A DNA stretch of 64,000 nt. Source: Rhodococcus sp. 06-462-5 (lineage in GTDB: Bacteria > Actinomycetota > Actinomycetes > Mycobacteriales > Mycobacteriaceae). The notes under the pieces are model-generated. The model was not told the origin of the DNA. It did no database searches and saw only the letters and a list, made by a program, of their open reading frames with translations. Location of the stretch: assembly GCF_002258315.1 (NCBI RefSeq), contig NZ_NOYD01000014.1, positions 62,001-126,000 on the forward strand. The letters are read 5' to 3'. A program made the position numbers and the translations under genes. Shown here one piece after another: positions 25,153 to 34,250 of this stretch. Every line of letters starts with the position of its first letter. The first letter of the stretch is position 1.

Positions 25153-26415
25153 TCAGTCCCGAGTCTCCGATTGGCCACGGGATCGGTGTCGATGGGTATC
25201 GCTCGGTCCGTGCCAGTGCGCGATTTCGAGTGCCACAGCGACGTGAACCGGGTTGTCGATCAGCGGCCTGGGTAGCAGTGTGTCTGCCTGGGCAAGTCGC
25301 CGGACGATCGTATTGCGATGTGCGTGAAGCGTTTCCGCTGTCCGCGTCACGCTTCCGAGCTCCCGTACGAACGTCAGTACCGTGTGCCGAAGGGCGGCGT
25401 CCGCGTCTGCCAGGCCGCCCAACGTCTGGCGAAGGAACTGGTCGCTTCGGTCGGGGATCATGGCGGCCGCGAGTTTCACCTCGTCGTAGGTGGCTACTTG
25501 CTGCCCGTAGGGTGATCTGCTCAGCATCTGTTGTGTGAGAAGTGCTTCTGTGTGGGAGCGCCGGAATCCGTCGGGACCGTGGGCGGGCGATCCGATGGCG
25601 ACTCGAACATCGGAGGCCGCGCCCATCGGGTCAACGAGATGTCGCACGTCGATCTTCGTATCGCTCGGAACCCATGCCCACACGGTGGCGGTAGCAGGCA
25701 CGATGGTGAACGGTGCTGGGCTGTCTGCGCGTTCGACCAGGCGTGCGATCGTGCGCTCGAGGTGACCGAGCTCGGTACCCGGCTCGGTACTCCAGGCGAC
25801 GACGGCCGTGTGGGTCCGGTGGAGGCTGTATCCCAGGCGCATCTCTGCCCGATCGATGGGGACGGGTGCACCTTCGAGAAGCAGAGCGAGGGTTTCCCTT
25901 CGTTGCGGATGGGTCCCTCTGTGAAGCTCCTCGCGCTCGATGCGTACACGTTCGGCGACCAGAACCAGTGTGCCTTCGATGTAATCGGCGATCGACTGGG
26001 CCAAGACATCGAGGAGAACCTCGAGTTCCTCGGGCTCCGAGGTGAGCGAGAACGCGACGCGTACGAGCAACGTCCATGAGGCCGTCTGACCGATTCGGTA
26101 GCTGTTCAGGGCGAGGTCGTCGAGTCCCCGGCGGACGAGGTCTCTGGATATGTCGACGATGTCCGCGTCGAGAGCAGGAACGACAGGCGCACCGGGGTCG
26201 GTGATGTTGGACATCGCCCATCGCACGACGGCGGCACGGGCGGCTCGTTCGGTCTCCGTCGCGAGCACTGGGTCGACGAGGGTGGCTTCCATGCCGGGTG
26301 ATTGCATGAAACCGGTGGTGAAGGCGTCGAGCCATGTCGATTCGTGGTGGACGATGAGTTCGGCGCCTTGACGGATGAGGTCGCGTGTTCGCTCTGACGG
26401 TCGGTCCCACGGCAT
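25153..26415 (-). CDS. PucR/CdaR-type transcriptional regulator
   Basis: This 420-residue protein ends in the PucR C-terminal helix-turn-helix (FVRELGSVTRTAETLHAHRN, then TIVRRLAQADTLL). Before it is a GGDEF-like-fold region (TAVVAWSTEPGTEL) and an all-helical N-terminal sensor domain. PucR-type proteins are often activators of catabolic genes. It is divergent from the second P450 gene, with an inverted repeat in between, so it probably controls P450-2 and the mce gene. Confidence 0.87.
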   Translation of the reverse strand: MPWDRPSERTRDLIRQGAELIVHHESTWLDAFTTGFMQSPGMEATLVDPVLATETERAARAAVVRWAMSNITDPGAPVVPALDADIVDISRDLVRRGLDDLALNSYRIGQTASWTLLVRVAFSLTSEPEELEVLLDVLAQSIADYIEGTLVLVAERVRIEREELHRGTHPQRRETLALLLEGAPVPIDRAEMRLGYSLHRTHTAVVAWSTEPGTELGHLERTIARLVERADSPAPFTIVPATATVWAWVPSDTKIDVRHLVDPMGAASDVRVAIGSPAHGPDGFRRSHTEALLTQQMLSRSPYGQQVATYDEVKLAAAMIPDRSDQFLRQTLGGLADADAALRHTVLTFVRELGSVTRTAETLHAHRNTIVRRLAQADTLLPRPLIDNPVHVAVALEIAHWHGPSDTHRHRSRGQSETRD

Positions 26416-26456
26416 AGCGACACAGTACTAATGATGGTGCGAAGTGCACCGCAGAA

Positions 26457-26478
26457 GCACGAAGTCGATGCATCGTGC
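26457..26478. promoter_or_regulatory. Inverted repeat in PucR/P450-2 promoter
   Basis: GCACGA and TCGTGC are separated by ten bases that include part of the nested palindrome CGATGCATCG (26466-26475). Its position about 100 bp before the P450-2 start suits an activator site, possibly for the divergent PucR-type protein. Confidence 0.35.
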
Positions 26479-26576
26479 CTCTGGTTGGTGGGCACGTGCT
26501 CCGACACACTGTGGTGAGTTTCCAGCCCACGGGATCACGAGCACCGCGATCTCACCGAACGCCGAAGGGCCTGTCG

Positions 26577-27872
26577 ATGTCATCCGATCGGATCTCCGAT
26601 GTGCAGAAGTGCCCGGTCGCTGCCGGGTCCGCCCACCCCCGCCCGACGGATGTGTCGAGGACCCGCTTCGGTCGTCGGCGAGCGCCGACGGGCCTCCCGA
26701 TCTATACCGAGGACTTGTACTCGGTCTCGGCGATCGAAGACCCCTATCCCCACTATCGGGCGATGCGCGAACTCGGTCCGGTGGTGTGGTTGGAGAAGCA
26801 GCGGATGTACGCCCTGCCTCGATACACCGAGGTCAAGCAGGTGTTGGCGGACGATGCGACATACCGCTCGTCGGGCAGCGTCGCGATGAATCCCGTTGCT
26901 CGCAGGGTCGGCAACCGCAGTTTCCTGATGTCCGACGACGATGCGCACGTCGCGCAGAGGAAGGTGGCTGCGCATCGACTCACTCCGCGGGCGCTGCGTC
27001 CGATGCGTGCGGACGTGGATGCGTTCGCCGATCAGGTCGTTCGCGCTGCAGTGGCCGACCGCTTCGTCGACGGTGTCGAGGACATCGCGATGAAGTTGCC
27101 GATGACGGTGGTGCCGGACCTGATCGGCTGGCCGCAGCGTGGCAGGAAAGAGCTCGTGAAATGGGCCGGGGCCATCTTCGACATGCTCGGCCCGCTCAAC
27201 GGTGTCTCGGTGAGATCAACGACTGCGAGCCTTCGGATGCTGTACTTCGTACACAGCCTCGCCCGTAGACGTGACGTGGTTCCGGGAAGTATTGCCGAGG
27301 AGATGATCGAGCACATCGACGCAGGTCGCCTCCGCGCGGCCGATCTGCCTGCCTTCCTGATGGACTATCTGGGGCCGTCGATCGACACCACCGTCAGCGG
27401 GATCGCCGCCGCGTTGTGGCTGTTCGCCGAGAACCCGGATCAATGGGAGCTGCTGCGGCAGGACCCGGATGCACTGTTGCCCAACGCGATCAACGAGGTG
27501 ATCCGAATCGAGTCTCCGTTGCGGGCGTTCGCCCGACGCGCCGAGACCGATTCGGTGATCGGCGGAGTTCCGGTGCCTGCGGGGTCGCAACTACTGGTGA
27601 TGTATGCGTCGGCGAATCGGGACGAGCTGGTGTGGGAGGAACCCGATCGGTTCGACATCACTCGCGATGCGTCCGCACACGTCGGCTTCGGATACGGCGT
27701 CCACGGCTGCGCAGGCCAGGGGCTGTCTCGAATGGAGACCGAAGCGATACTGCGTGCTCTGCTACATCACGTCGATCGGATCGAATTGGCAGGAACACCT
27801 CGGATCGCCGTGAACAACGTCATTCATCGATTCTCAGTTCTTCCGTTGCACCTCGTGTCCGACCCGAAGTGA
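26577..27872 (+). CDS. Cytochrome P450 (second copy)
   Basis: This 431-residue class I P450 is closely similar to the copy at 22191. It shares the I-helix GPSIDTT, the K-helix region IRIESPLRAFARRA, the heme loop FGYGVHGCAGQG (Cys378) and the ending AVNNVIHRF. It has an N-terminal extension of about 30 Pro/Arg-rich residues compared with the first copy. The ATG at 26577 has GAAGGG upstream. No ferredoxin or reductase gene adjoins it, so it probably borrows those at 23390-24735. The mce gene starts 67 bp downstream in the same direction. Confidence 0.92.
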   Translation: MSSDRISDVQKCPVAAGSAHPRPTDVSRTRFGRRRAPTGLPIYTEDLYSVSAIEDPYPHYRAMRELGPVVWLEKQRMYALPRYTEVKQVLADDATYRSSGSVAMNPVARRVGNRSFLMSDDDAHVAQRKVAAHRLTPRALRPMRADVDAFADQVVRAAVADRFVDGVEDIAMKLPMTVVPDLIGWPQRGRKELVKWAGAIFDMLGPLNGVSVRSTTASLRMLYFVHSLARRRDVVPGSIAEEMIEHIDAGRLRAADLPAFLMDYLGPSIDTTVSGIAAALWLFAENPDQWELLRQDPDALLPNAINEVIRIESPLRAFARRAETDSVIGGVPVPAGSQLLVMYASANRDELVWEEPDRFDITRDASAHVGFGYGVHGCAGQGLSRMETEAILRALLHHVDRIELAGTPRIAVNNVIHRFSVLPLHLVSDPK

Positions 27873-27939
27873 GCGGCTCGTGCGGCGGGTGGCACTCGGG
27901 GAAACAGGGCATGAATCACTCGCTCCGTAAGGCCTCGAC

Positions 27940-29268
27940 ATGATCGAGGCGCACCGACGGTCGACCACCATCCCTCTCGGTGCTGCGTTCTTCGTGGTGG
28001 TGGCACTCTTCGTCGGATGGAGTGTCACCCGGTACGACGGAACGTTCGACGATGTTGTTCGCGTCGACCTGATCCTGGACTCCGCTGGCAACGCCCTGCC
28101 GCAACGCGCGGACGTCAAGTTCCGTGGAATTGTTGTCGGACATGTCGATTCGACCACTACGAACGATGGTGCCGTCGTCGCGCATCTGGCCATCACACCG
28201 TCATACGCCTCGGAAATCTCGTCGTCCACCACTGCGCGTTTGCTGCCCAAGACCCTCTTCGGAGAAAGGTACGTCGCCCTGCTCGACCCCACGGGTTCCG
28301 CCGACCCCGTCGTCGATGGCTCTGTGCTGGAGCAGGACGTCAGCGGTAGCGCCATCGAGGTGGGGGTGTTGCTCGACGGCCTGCAGCCGCTACTGGAGGC
28401 CGTGCCCCCTCAGGATCTGACAAGTACCCTCGGTGCGCTGGCGCAAGGACTCTCCGGTCGGGGTGAGCAGCTCGGCTCCACGATCGACCGGCTCGAGAAC
28501 ATCTTCGCGCAGCTGAACGTCGAGATGCCGTCACTCCGTGACGATATTCGAGGTGTCGCGGATCTCGTCGACACCTACTCCGAGGCCCTACCGTCGTTGG
28601 TCGACGCTCTCGACAACCTCCGGGTCACGGGGAACACGGTCGTCGAACGTCGTCCTGCGACCGATACCCTGATCGCGTCACTGACCTCGAGTTCCTCGAC
28701 CACTGCGGACTTCCTCGCGGCCAACTCCGACGACATCATCGGTGTGGCGGCCGACTCGCGAGAGCTGGTCGAAACGCTCGAGGAGTACATTCCGACTGTC
28801 GACTGCTTCCTCGACCAGATCGTCGCCGTGACGCCTCAGATTCCCGAAGTGCTCGAGACGGACAGTGAGTTTCCCGGAATCCAGGGCACGGCCGAGTTCG
28901 TCAACCCCAAGGGCCGTTACCTGCCGAATCAGGACGAGCCGAGGTTCCTGGACGGTCGTGGGCCGCAGTGCTTTCCGAGCGCAGTTCCCGGCAGCGGCGA
29001 GAATGCTCCGCAGTATCCAGGAGGCTCGTACAACGACGGTTCGTATCAGGTGCCATCGCGTAACCCCGGGCCGCAGGATGCCGGCACCACCCCGAACGAC
29101 CGGGTGTTTCCCGCGACACCGGCCGTATATTCCGGATCCGATCTCGAACAGACCACGCTCGACGTCGTCTACGCCAACAGGCTTGGAGTCTTGCCCTCGG
29201 AGATTCCCTCCTGGACAACGGCATTGGGTGCACCGGCGATGAGAGGCAACCAGGTCGAGCTGAAGTAG
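27940..29268 (+). CDS. Solitary MCE-family protein
   Basis: This 442-residue protein has one N-terminal membrane anchor (IPLGAAFFVVVALFVGW) and then the MCE/MlaD domain (about 40-120: ADVKFRGIVVGHVDS, TARLLPKTLFGERYVAL). A long helical region and a Pro/Gly/Asn-rich C-terminal tail follow. MCE proteins form hexameric lipid or steroid tunnels, normally encoded as six mce genes after two yrbE genes. Here only one mce gene is present and no yrbE. It follows the second P450, so it may feed a hydrophobic substrate to that enzyme, perhaps with subunits encoded elsewhere. Confidence 0.88.
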   Translation: MIEAHRRSTTIPLGAAFFVVVALFVGWSVTRYDGTFDDVVRVDLILDSAGNALPQRADVKFRGIVVGHVDSTTTNDGAVVAHLAITPSYASEISSSTTARLLPKTLFGERYVALLDPTGSADPVVDGSVLEQDVSGSAIEVGVLLDGLQPLLEAVPPQDLTSTLGALAQGLSGRGEQLGSTIDRLENIFAQLNVEMPSLRDDIRGVADLVDTYSEALPSLVDALDNLRVTGNTVVERRPATDTLIASLTSSSSTTADFLAANSDDIIGVAADSRELVETLEEYIPTVDCFLDQIVAVTPQIPEVLETDSEFPGIQGTAEFVNPKGRYLPNQDEPRFLDGRGPQCFPSAVPGSGENAPQYPGGSYNDGSYQVPSRNPGPQDAGTTPNDRVFPATPAVYSGSDLEQTTLDVVYANRLGVLPSEIPSWTTALGAPAMRGNQVELK

Positions 29269-29275
29269 GTGTATG

Positions 29276-30637
29276 TCAGAACACCAGCGAGCGCTCGGGC
29301 AGCCCGGCCACTCCCTCTCGGGCGAACGCAGCCCACGTGCGACGTACCCTGGCGGCCAACGCCGTCGGCGGTGTGTGGCCGGCCAACATCGGCGCGTCCG
29401 ACCACGCGTCTCCGAACAGCAGTGGCAACTCGATGCAGTGACATGCCCCCAGCGGTGCGTCTTTCGGTGCCCAGTCGATCCGATAGCTGGCGACGCGACC
29501 TCCGGCGCGGTGCCACATCTTCACCATCCCGTCGACGCCGAACAGCATGCTGGTGACGAGTCGGACGACTGGCGCTGTGAGTGTCGAACTGACAACGCCG
29601 AACCTGTTGAGCCACAGCATGTTCGTTACGATGTCCACGAACGGAGCAGCGTCGTCTCTGGTGTGACCGATCAGGAGCTCGACGCGAGGGGCGCTTCGGC
29701 GTAGCGCGTCGTCGGGGTCACCGGACAGTGGTTCGAGGTGAGCAACCGGCCCGAACGGCATTCCGCCCGCGGCACCGAACCTGCGCACGGCACGCGTCAC
29801 GGCGTGTTCGGCATCGAGCACGTCCGACGGGGGAGCGGTAGCCGGATCCGTGCGAAAGTGAGCTGCGAACGCCGTTCGTGCCGTGTCGTACAGAGCCGAA
29901 CGACCCGATCGCAATCCGAGAGGGGCACTCTGCACGATTGCTCTCGAGAACAACCCTTCGGCGGCCTCACACGCCATCAGCGTGAGGACGGCATCACCGC
30001 CCGCGGACTGACCGAACACCGTCACGTTGTGCGGTTCACCACCGAATCGAGCGATGTTGTTCGACACCCAGTGCAGTGCCGCGATCTGATCCTGAACACC
30101 GATGTTGCTGTCCCCTTCGCCTTTCGGGGTCAGGTAACCGAACCCGCCGAGCCGGAAGGTGACGCTGACGACGATGACACCTTCCCGAGCTAGGTGGTCG
30201 GCGTCGCACTTCTCGGCTTCTCCGCCCCCGGAGACGTAGCCACCGCCGTGCAGCCACACCATGACCGGAAGTCCCTCCGCCGCAGCAGGAGCGGTCACCG
30301 TCAACACGAGGCAGTCCTCGCTCTGTTCGAGCCCGTCGATCATCGGGCCAGTGACATTGTCGAGCCGGGAGGGAAGTTGAATGCACACCGGGCCGCGGCG
30401 GGTGGCGTCGCGCGTCGTACCCGGAGTGTCGACCGGTTCGGGTCTACGGAATCTCGTGGCCGTGGCGTACGGAATCCCCCGAGCGTGAATCAGCCCGTCG
30501 AATTCGACGGCTTCGAGGTCTCCGCTGGTGGTGCCGGTGATCGTGCGCCGCGTCGATCCGGCAGTTGTCTCGTCGTTCAAGTCCAGAACCCCCCCTGTGT
30601 CGAACAGCGTGAGCATATCGTCCGCCCGTGGCGTCAT
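29276..30637 (-). CDS. Type B carboxylesterase
   Basis: This 453-residue serine esterase is of the cholinesterase/carboxylesterase type. EDCL is at 107-110, the oxyanion HGGG at 130-133 and the nucleophile GQSAGG has Ser211. No signal peptide is seen. The annotated ATG lies only nine bases from the divergent TetR ATG, so translation could instead begin at the ATG seven codons downstream (30616). The conserved protein body starts only at about residue 35, so either start is possible. The flanking TetR probably regulates it. Confidence 0.87.
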   Translation of the reverse strand: MTPRADDMLTLFDTGGVLDLNDETTAGSTRRTITGTTSGDLEAVEFDGLIHARGIPYATATRFRRPEPVDTPGTTRDATRRGPVCIQLPSRLDNVTGPMIDGLEQSEDCLVLTVTAPAAAEGLPVMVWLHGGGYVSGGGEAEKCDADHLAREGVIVVSVTFRLGGFGYLTPKGEGDSNIGVQDQIAALHWVSNNIARFGGEPHNVTVFGQSAGGDAVLTLMACEAAEGLFSRAIVQSAPLGLRSGRSALYDTARTAFAAHFRTDPATAPPSDVLDAEHAVTRAVRRFGAAGGMPFGPVAHLEPLSGDPDDALRRSAPRVELLIGHTRDDAAPFVDIVTNMLWLNRFGVVSSTLTAPVVRLVTSMLFGVDGMVKMWHRAGGRVASYRIDWAPKDAPLGACHCIELPLLFGDAWSDAPMLAGHTPPTALAARVRRTWAAFAREGVAGLPERSLVF

Positions 30638-30641
30638 AATC

Positions 30642-30655
30642 GGACCATGCGGTCC
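30642..30655. promoter_or_regulatory. Palindrome overlapping the TetR start codon
   Basis: GGACC-ATGC-GGTCC spans the ATG of the TetR gene and lies within 20 bp of the esterase start. A dimer bound here would block both divergent genes. The unusually short space suggests leaderless or nearly leaderless transcripts. Confidence 0.4.
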
Positions 30656-31198
30656 AAGCAGAAGATTCTCGATGCCACACTCGGGTTGATCGCCGAGTCC
30701 GGCTTCGAGGGCGTCACGATCGCGGCCGTGGCTCGTGCTGCTGGTGTCACGCGGCAGACGGTGTATTCGATCTTCACCACCCGCGAGGACATGGTCTCCG
30801 AGGCGATGGTGGGCCTGATCGTCGACGTGCTGGGCGGTATCAGGGACAAGGCCGATCAGGCCGAAACTCCGACGGAGTTCATCGTCGAGACCGTGGTCGC
30901 TGCGCGCAATCTCATTCGCCGCGAACCTGTTCTGAACTCGTTGTTGCGCTCGGGCAACGCGAACCCGCTGTTCGACGCGGACATGATGGATCGGGCGCTA
31001 CCGGTGGTGCGCCAGTTTCTCGACGGATACGTCGAGCGCAATCCCGGCTTCGATTCCGCGCAGTTCGACGGTATCGACGGGGTCGTCGTGCGGGTGGGGC
31101 TGTCGGTGATCCTGTTCGACGACCCGTCCATTAACGAGGACGACGGTTTGCGTGACTACCTCGAACGGTGGTTGATCCCGGTCTTGCCCTTTGCTTAG
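30647..31198 (+). CDS. TetR-family transcriptional regulator
   Basis: This 183-residue TetR protein has its helix-turn-helix in the first 50 residues (VARAAGVTRQTVYSIFTTREDM). It starts MRSKQKILDATL, with no residues to spare before the first helix, which supports this ATG. It is divergent from the carboxylesterase with a nine-base gap between start codons, so it probably controls that gene and itself. The GMC oxidase gene follows 100 bp downstream in the same direction. Confidence 0.88.
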   Translation: MRSKQKILDATLGLIAESGFEGVTIAAVARAAGVTRQTVYSIFTTREDMVSEAMVGLIVDVLGGIRDKADQAETPTEFIVETVVAARNLIRREPVLNSLLRSGNANPLFDADMMDRALPVVRQFLDGYVERNPGFDSAQFDGIDGVVVRVGLSVILFDDPSINEDDGLRDYLERWLIPVLPFA

Positions 31199-31300
31199 CA
31201 AGAAAAACTTGACACCCAAGTCCCCTTCTGTCTAGTTTGGCACCGCGCGTACATGTGACCCGAGTCTCGATGCGTGCGCGTCAGCAACCGTGGGGGGAAC

Positions 31301-32890
31301 GTGTCGAATCTGAATCGTCGGTCATTTCTGGGCGCTACCGCGGTTGCGGGTCTGGCTGCCGTGGCAGGGACCGGTGTGGCCCGCGCGGACACCCGAACCA
31401 GAACCCGGATTCCGCTCACCCGCGAGGACCATCGGGTAGTCGTCATCGGATCCGGATTCGGCGGCGGCGTCGCAGCGTTGCGGCTTGCCGAGGCCGGCAT
31501 CCCCGTTCTGGTGCTCGAGCGCGGAAGGCGTTGGCCCACAGGGCCGAATGCGAATACCTTCCCCAACGCGACCGCGCCGGACAAGCGAATGCTGTGGTAC
31601 GGCTCCAGCCCCAATCTGTTCGGTAGGCCCGTTCCGTTCGATCCGTACGTTGGCCTGCTCGAGGCCGTCCCCGGCGACAACATGACCGCGCTGTGCGCCG
31701 CGGGTGTCGGCGGTGGATCCCTGATCTATCAGGGGATGACGCTGCAGCCGTCGCAGGCCGTGTTCGAGACGCACTTTCCGGTCGAGCTCGACTGGACGAG
31801 GTTGAATGCAGTCCACTACCCCCGGGTCGCGCGGATGCTGCAGCTCGCGCAGGCCCCGGACGAGTTGATCGACACTCCCAATTATCGAGCGGCGCGGGTG
31901 TTCGCGGACAGTGCGCGTCGGGCGGGTCTGCCGGTGTCGAAGATTCCGATGCCGATCGACTGGAACTACGCCCTCGACGAAACCCGCGGGGTGATGAAGC
32001 CGTCGTACACCAACGGTGCGGGTGCATTCGGCGTGAACAACGGCGGCAAGCATTCGGTCGACGTCACCTACATCGCAGCTGCAGAGGCGACGGGGCTGGC
32101 CACCGTGGCGACCCAGCACAACGTCACGCACGTCGAGCGTGCCACCGATGGTCGCTGGACCGTCCATGTCGATCGAATCGATTCCGACGGAACGGTGTTG
32201 GAGAACAAGATCCTCACCACCGGCGCGTTGATCATGGCCGCAGGCAGTCTGAACACCACCAAGCTGCTTGTCCGCGCAGGTGCCACCGGTGCGATTCCCG
32301 ATCTACCGGACCAGCTCGGGCAGGGCTGGGGTACCAATGGCGATCGCATCTACGTGTGGTCGAGCATCGAGCAGCAGTTCGGTACGCCGCAGGGCGGTCC
32401 GGTGGTGTTCGGCAGCTTGAACTGGGACGATCCGCGTACCGCTCACACGGTCATCCAGGCATCGATACCGCCACTGTCCTTCGATGCGCGCAGCACCATG
32501 CTCGTCGGATACGGAGTCAGCGACGGGCGCGGCCACTTCGGCTACGACTCGGCGCGAGACGAGGCCCAACTGCACTGGCCGGCCAACGGCGACTCCGTCA
32601 TTCAGGACGGCTCCATCGATCCGACGGTCCGGCGCATCGCAGGTTCGGGCAGCATCCTCACCGATACCAATGCGTTGTTCCCGTCCACCTGGCATCCGTT
32701 GGGCGGGGCGAACATGGGCCCGGTGTGCGACCTCGACGGCCGTGTGCACGGTCAACGCGGACTGTACGTTCTCGACGGTGCGTTGATGCCCGGTAACACC
32801 GCGGCCTGCAATCCGTCCATGACCATCGCGGCGTTGGCCGAACGAGCGCTGGACAACATCGTCGCCCGCGACCTCGGCACGAACATCTGA
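31301..32890 (+). CDS. Tat-exported GMC oxidoreductase, cholesterol-oxidase-like
   Basis: This 529-residue flavoprotein has a twin-arginine signal (NRRSFLG at 5-11, cleavage near ARA-D) and the FAD motif GSGFGG (50-55). The catalytic WHPLGGANMG and CNPSMT segments near the C-terminus are typical of the ChoD/ChoE cholesterol-oxidase branch. It would oxidise a sterol or other alcohol with O2 outside the cytoplasm. The GTG at 31301 is chosen because GGGGGGAAC precedes it and the Tat motif follows at once. The next gene, 22 bp on, is a secreted lipase, a sensible partner if the substrate is a steryl ester. Steroid specificity is inferred. Confidence 0.85.
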   Translation: MSNLNRRSFLGATAVAGLAAVAGTGVARADTRTRTRIPLTREDHRVVVIGSGFGGGVAALRLAEAGIPVLVLERGRRWPTGPNANTFPNATAPDKRMLWYGSSPNLFGRPVPFDPYVGLLEAVPGDNMTALCAAGVGGGSLIYQGMTLQPSQAVFETHFPVELDWTRLNAVHYPRVARMLQLAQAPDELIDTPNYRAARVFADSARRAGLPVSKIPMPIDWNYALDETRGVMKPSYTNGAGAFGVNNGGKHSVDVTYIAAAEATGLATVATQHNVTHVERATDGRWTVHVDRIDSDGTVLENKILTTGALIMAAGSLNTTKLLVRAGATGAIPDLPDQLGQGWGTNGDRIYVWSSIEQQFGTPQGGPVVFGSLNWDDPRTAHTVIQASIPPLSFDARSTMLVGYGVSDGRGHFGYDSARDEAQLHWPANGDSVIQDGSIDPTVRRIAGSGSILTDTNALFPSTWHPLGGANMGPVCDLDGRVHGQRGLYVLDGALMPGNTAACNPSMTIAALAERALDNIVARDLGTNI

Positions 32891-32912
32891 TCCCCTCGGC
32901 AGAAAGAGCCCA

Positions 32913-34205
32913 ATGCATCTGTATCGCACCATGATCGGTGTCGTCGCAACCGCCGTACTCGCGTCCACGGTGACCGCACTCGGTACCTCGACTGCGCACG
33001 CCGATCCCGTCGACGACTTCTACGTGCCACCTGCGCAACTCGACGACAGTCCGGGATCCGTCGTGCGGACGCAACCGATGTCGTTGTTCGCCGCTCTGCC
33101 GGGGACGGACGGCTCGTATCCGGCGCAGGCGCAGCGGGTGTTGTACAACTCTCGGACACAGGACGATACGCCGGTGGCAGTGTCGGGCACGTTCATCGAG
33201 ACCGAGGTTCCGTGGCGCGGAGCCGGCCCGCGACCGACCGTCGTCGTTGCCCCCGGAACCGTCGGGCAGGGTGATCAGTGCGCCCCGTCGAGAGCATTTC
33301 CCACCTCGATCAACGCTGTGGCGCAACCATTGTCGATCTCGTTCAATCAGGAACTGCTCTCGTCCACGCTGTGGGGGTCGATGGGCGCGAACGTGTTCGT
33401 CACCGACTACATCGGACTGGGAACGCCCGGCCTCCACACGTACGTGAACAGGGTGGAGGAGGCGCACGCCGTGCTCGACGGTGCCCGTGCAGCAACAGAA
33501 TTGGCCGGCGACGAGAATGCACCGATCGGGATCTGGGGCTACTCACAGGGCGGGGGAGCGGCCGCCGCCGCTGCGGAACTCGCCGGCGAGTACGCGCCGG
33601 AGCTGAACATGAAGGGGACGTGGGCCGGGGCTCCGACGGCCGATCTGCTCGAGGTGTTGAAGACGGTCGACGGGACGCTGATCGGCGGTGTGATCGGGTA
33701 TGCCCTCAACGGATTCGTCGAACGGGACCCGAGTCTGCGGCCGCTCATCGAGGAGCGAATCACCGATCACGGCAAGGCGGTGCTGAACGAACTGTCGACG
33801 GAATGCATCGGCGACACGATTCTCGAGCACCCGTTCCTGCGCACGGAGACGCTGACGAAGGACGGCAAGTCCATGTTGGAGAACCTGCGTGGCATCCCGC
33901 AGGCCGGGGCGATCTTCGACGAGCAACGCATCGGCCGCAGTACGCCGAATGCACCGGTGATGATCACCAGCGGAATCAACGACGACACAGTGCCGTACGG
34001 CCAGGCCCGGCAATTGGCGTACGACTGGTGTGACCGGGGCGCGAGCGTCGAGTTCCGCAGCAACGGTTTGCCGCCGATTCTGCAGGGTGCGGTGTTGCCC
34101 AACCACTTCGGACCGCAGCTGATCGACGGCTACGGCGGCGAGGCTGCCCAGTTCCTGATGGATCGGTTCGCCGATCTTCCTCTGGCAGCATGCAGCGTCG
34201 ATTGA
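32913..34205 (+). CDS. Secreted LIP-family lipase
   Basis: This 430-residue enzyme has a Sec signal peptide cleaved after AHA (residue 30). The secretory lipase fold shows the nucleophile elbow GYSQGG (Ser211), the acid in SGINDDTVP and the His in PNHFG. The cap region is typical of LIP lipases. It is the least similar of the four LIP proteins in the window and, unlike the others, is not a lipoprotein. It probably releases fatty acids from extracellular lipids and is likely co-transcribed with the GMC oxidase. Confidence 0.87.
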   Translation: MHLYRTMIGVVATAVLASTVTALGTSTAHADPVDDFYVPPAQLDDSPGSVVRTQPMSLFAALPGTDGSYPAQAQRVLYNSRTQDDTPVAVSGTFIETEVPWRGAGPRPTVVVAPGTVGQGDQCAPSRAFPTSINAVAQPLSISFNQELLSSTLWGSMGANVFVTDYIGLGTPGLHTYVNRVEEAHAVLDGARAATELAGDENAPIGIWGYSQGGGAAAAAAELAGEYAPELNMKGTWAGAPTADLLEVLKTVDGTLIGGVIGYALNGFVERDPSLRPLIEERITDHGKAVLNELSTECIGDTILEHPFLRTETLTKDGKSMLENLRGIPQAGAIFDEQRIGRSTPNAPVMITSGINDDTVPYGQARQLAYDWCDRGASVEFRSNGLPPILQGAVLPNHFGPQLIDGYGGEAAQFLMDRFADLPLAACSVD

Positions 34206-34250
34206 TCGAGGTCGCGGCCGAACTACTCGCTCGGATGTATTCGATGACCC

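Noticed and set aside
26436-26450. GGTGC-GAAGT-GCACC palindrome near the PucR gene
   Set aside because: Short arms and a larger inverted repeat nearby make it weak evidence for an operator.
27911-27943. Ten-residue frame ending in an ATGA overlap with the mce start
   Set aside because: Its overlap and a nearby purine run could make it a coupled leader peptide, but such short frames arise by chance and the mce gene has its own TAAGG.
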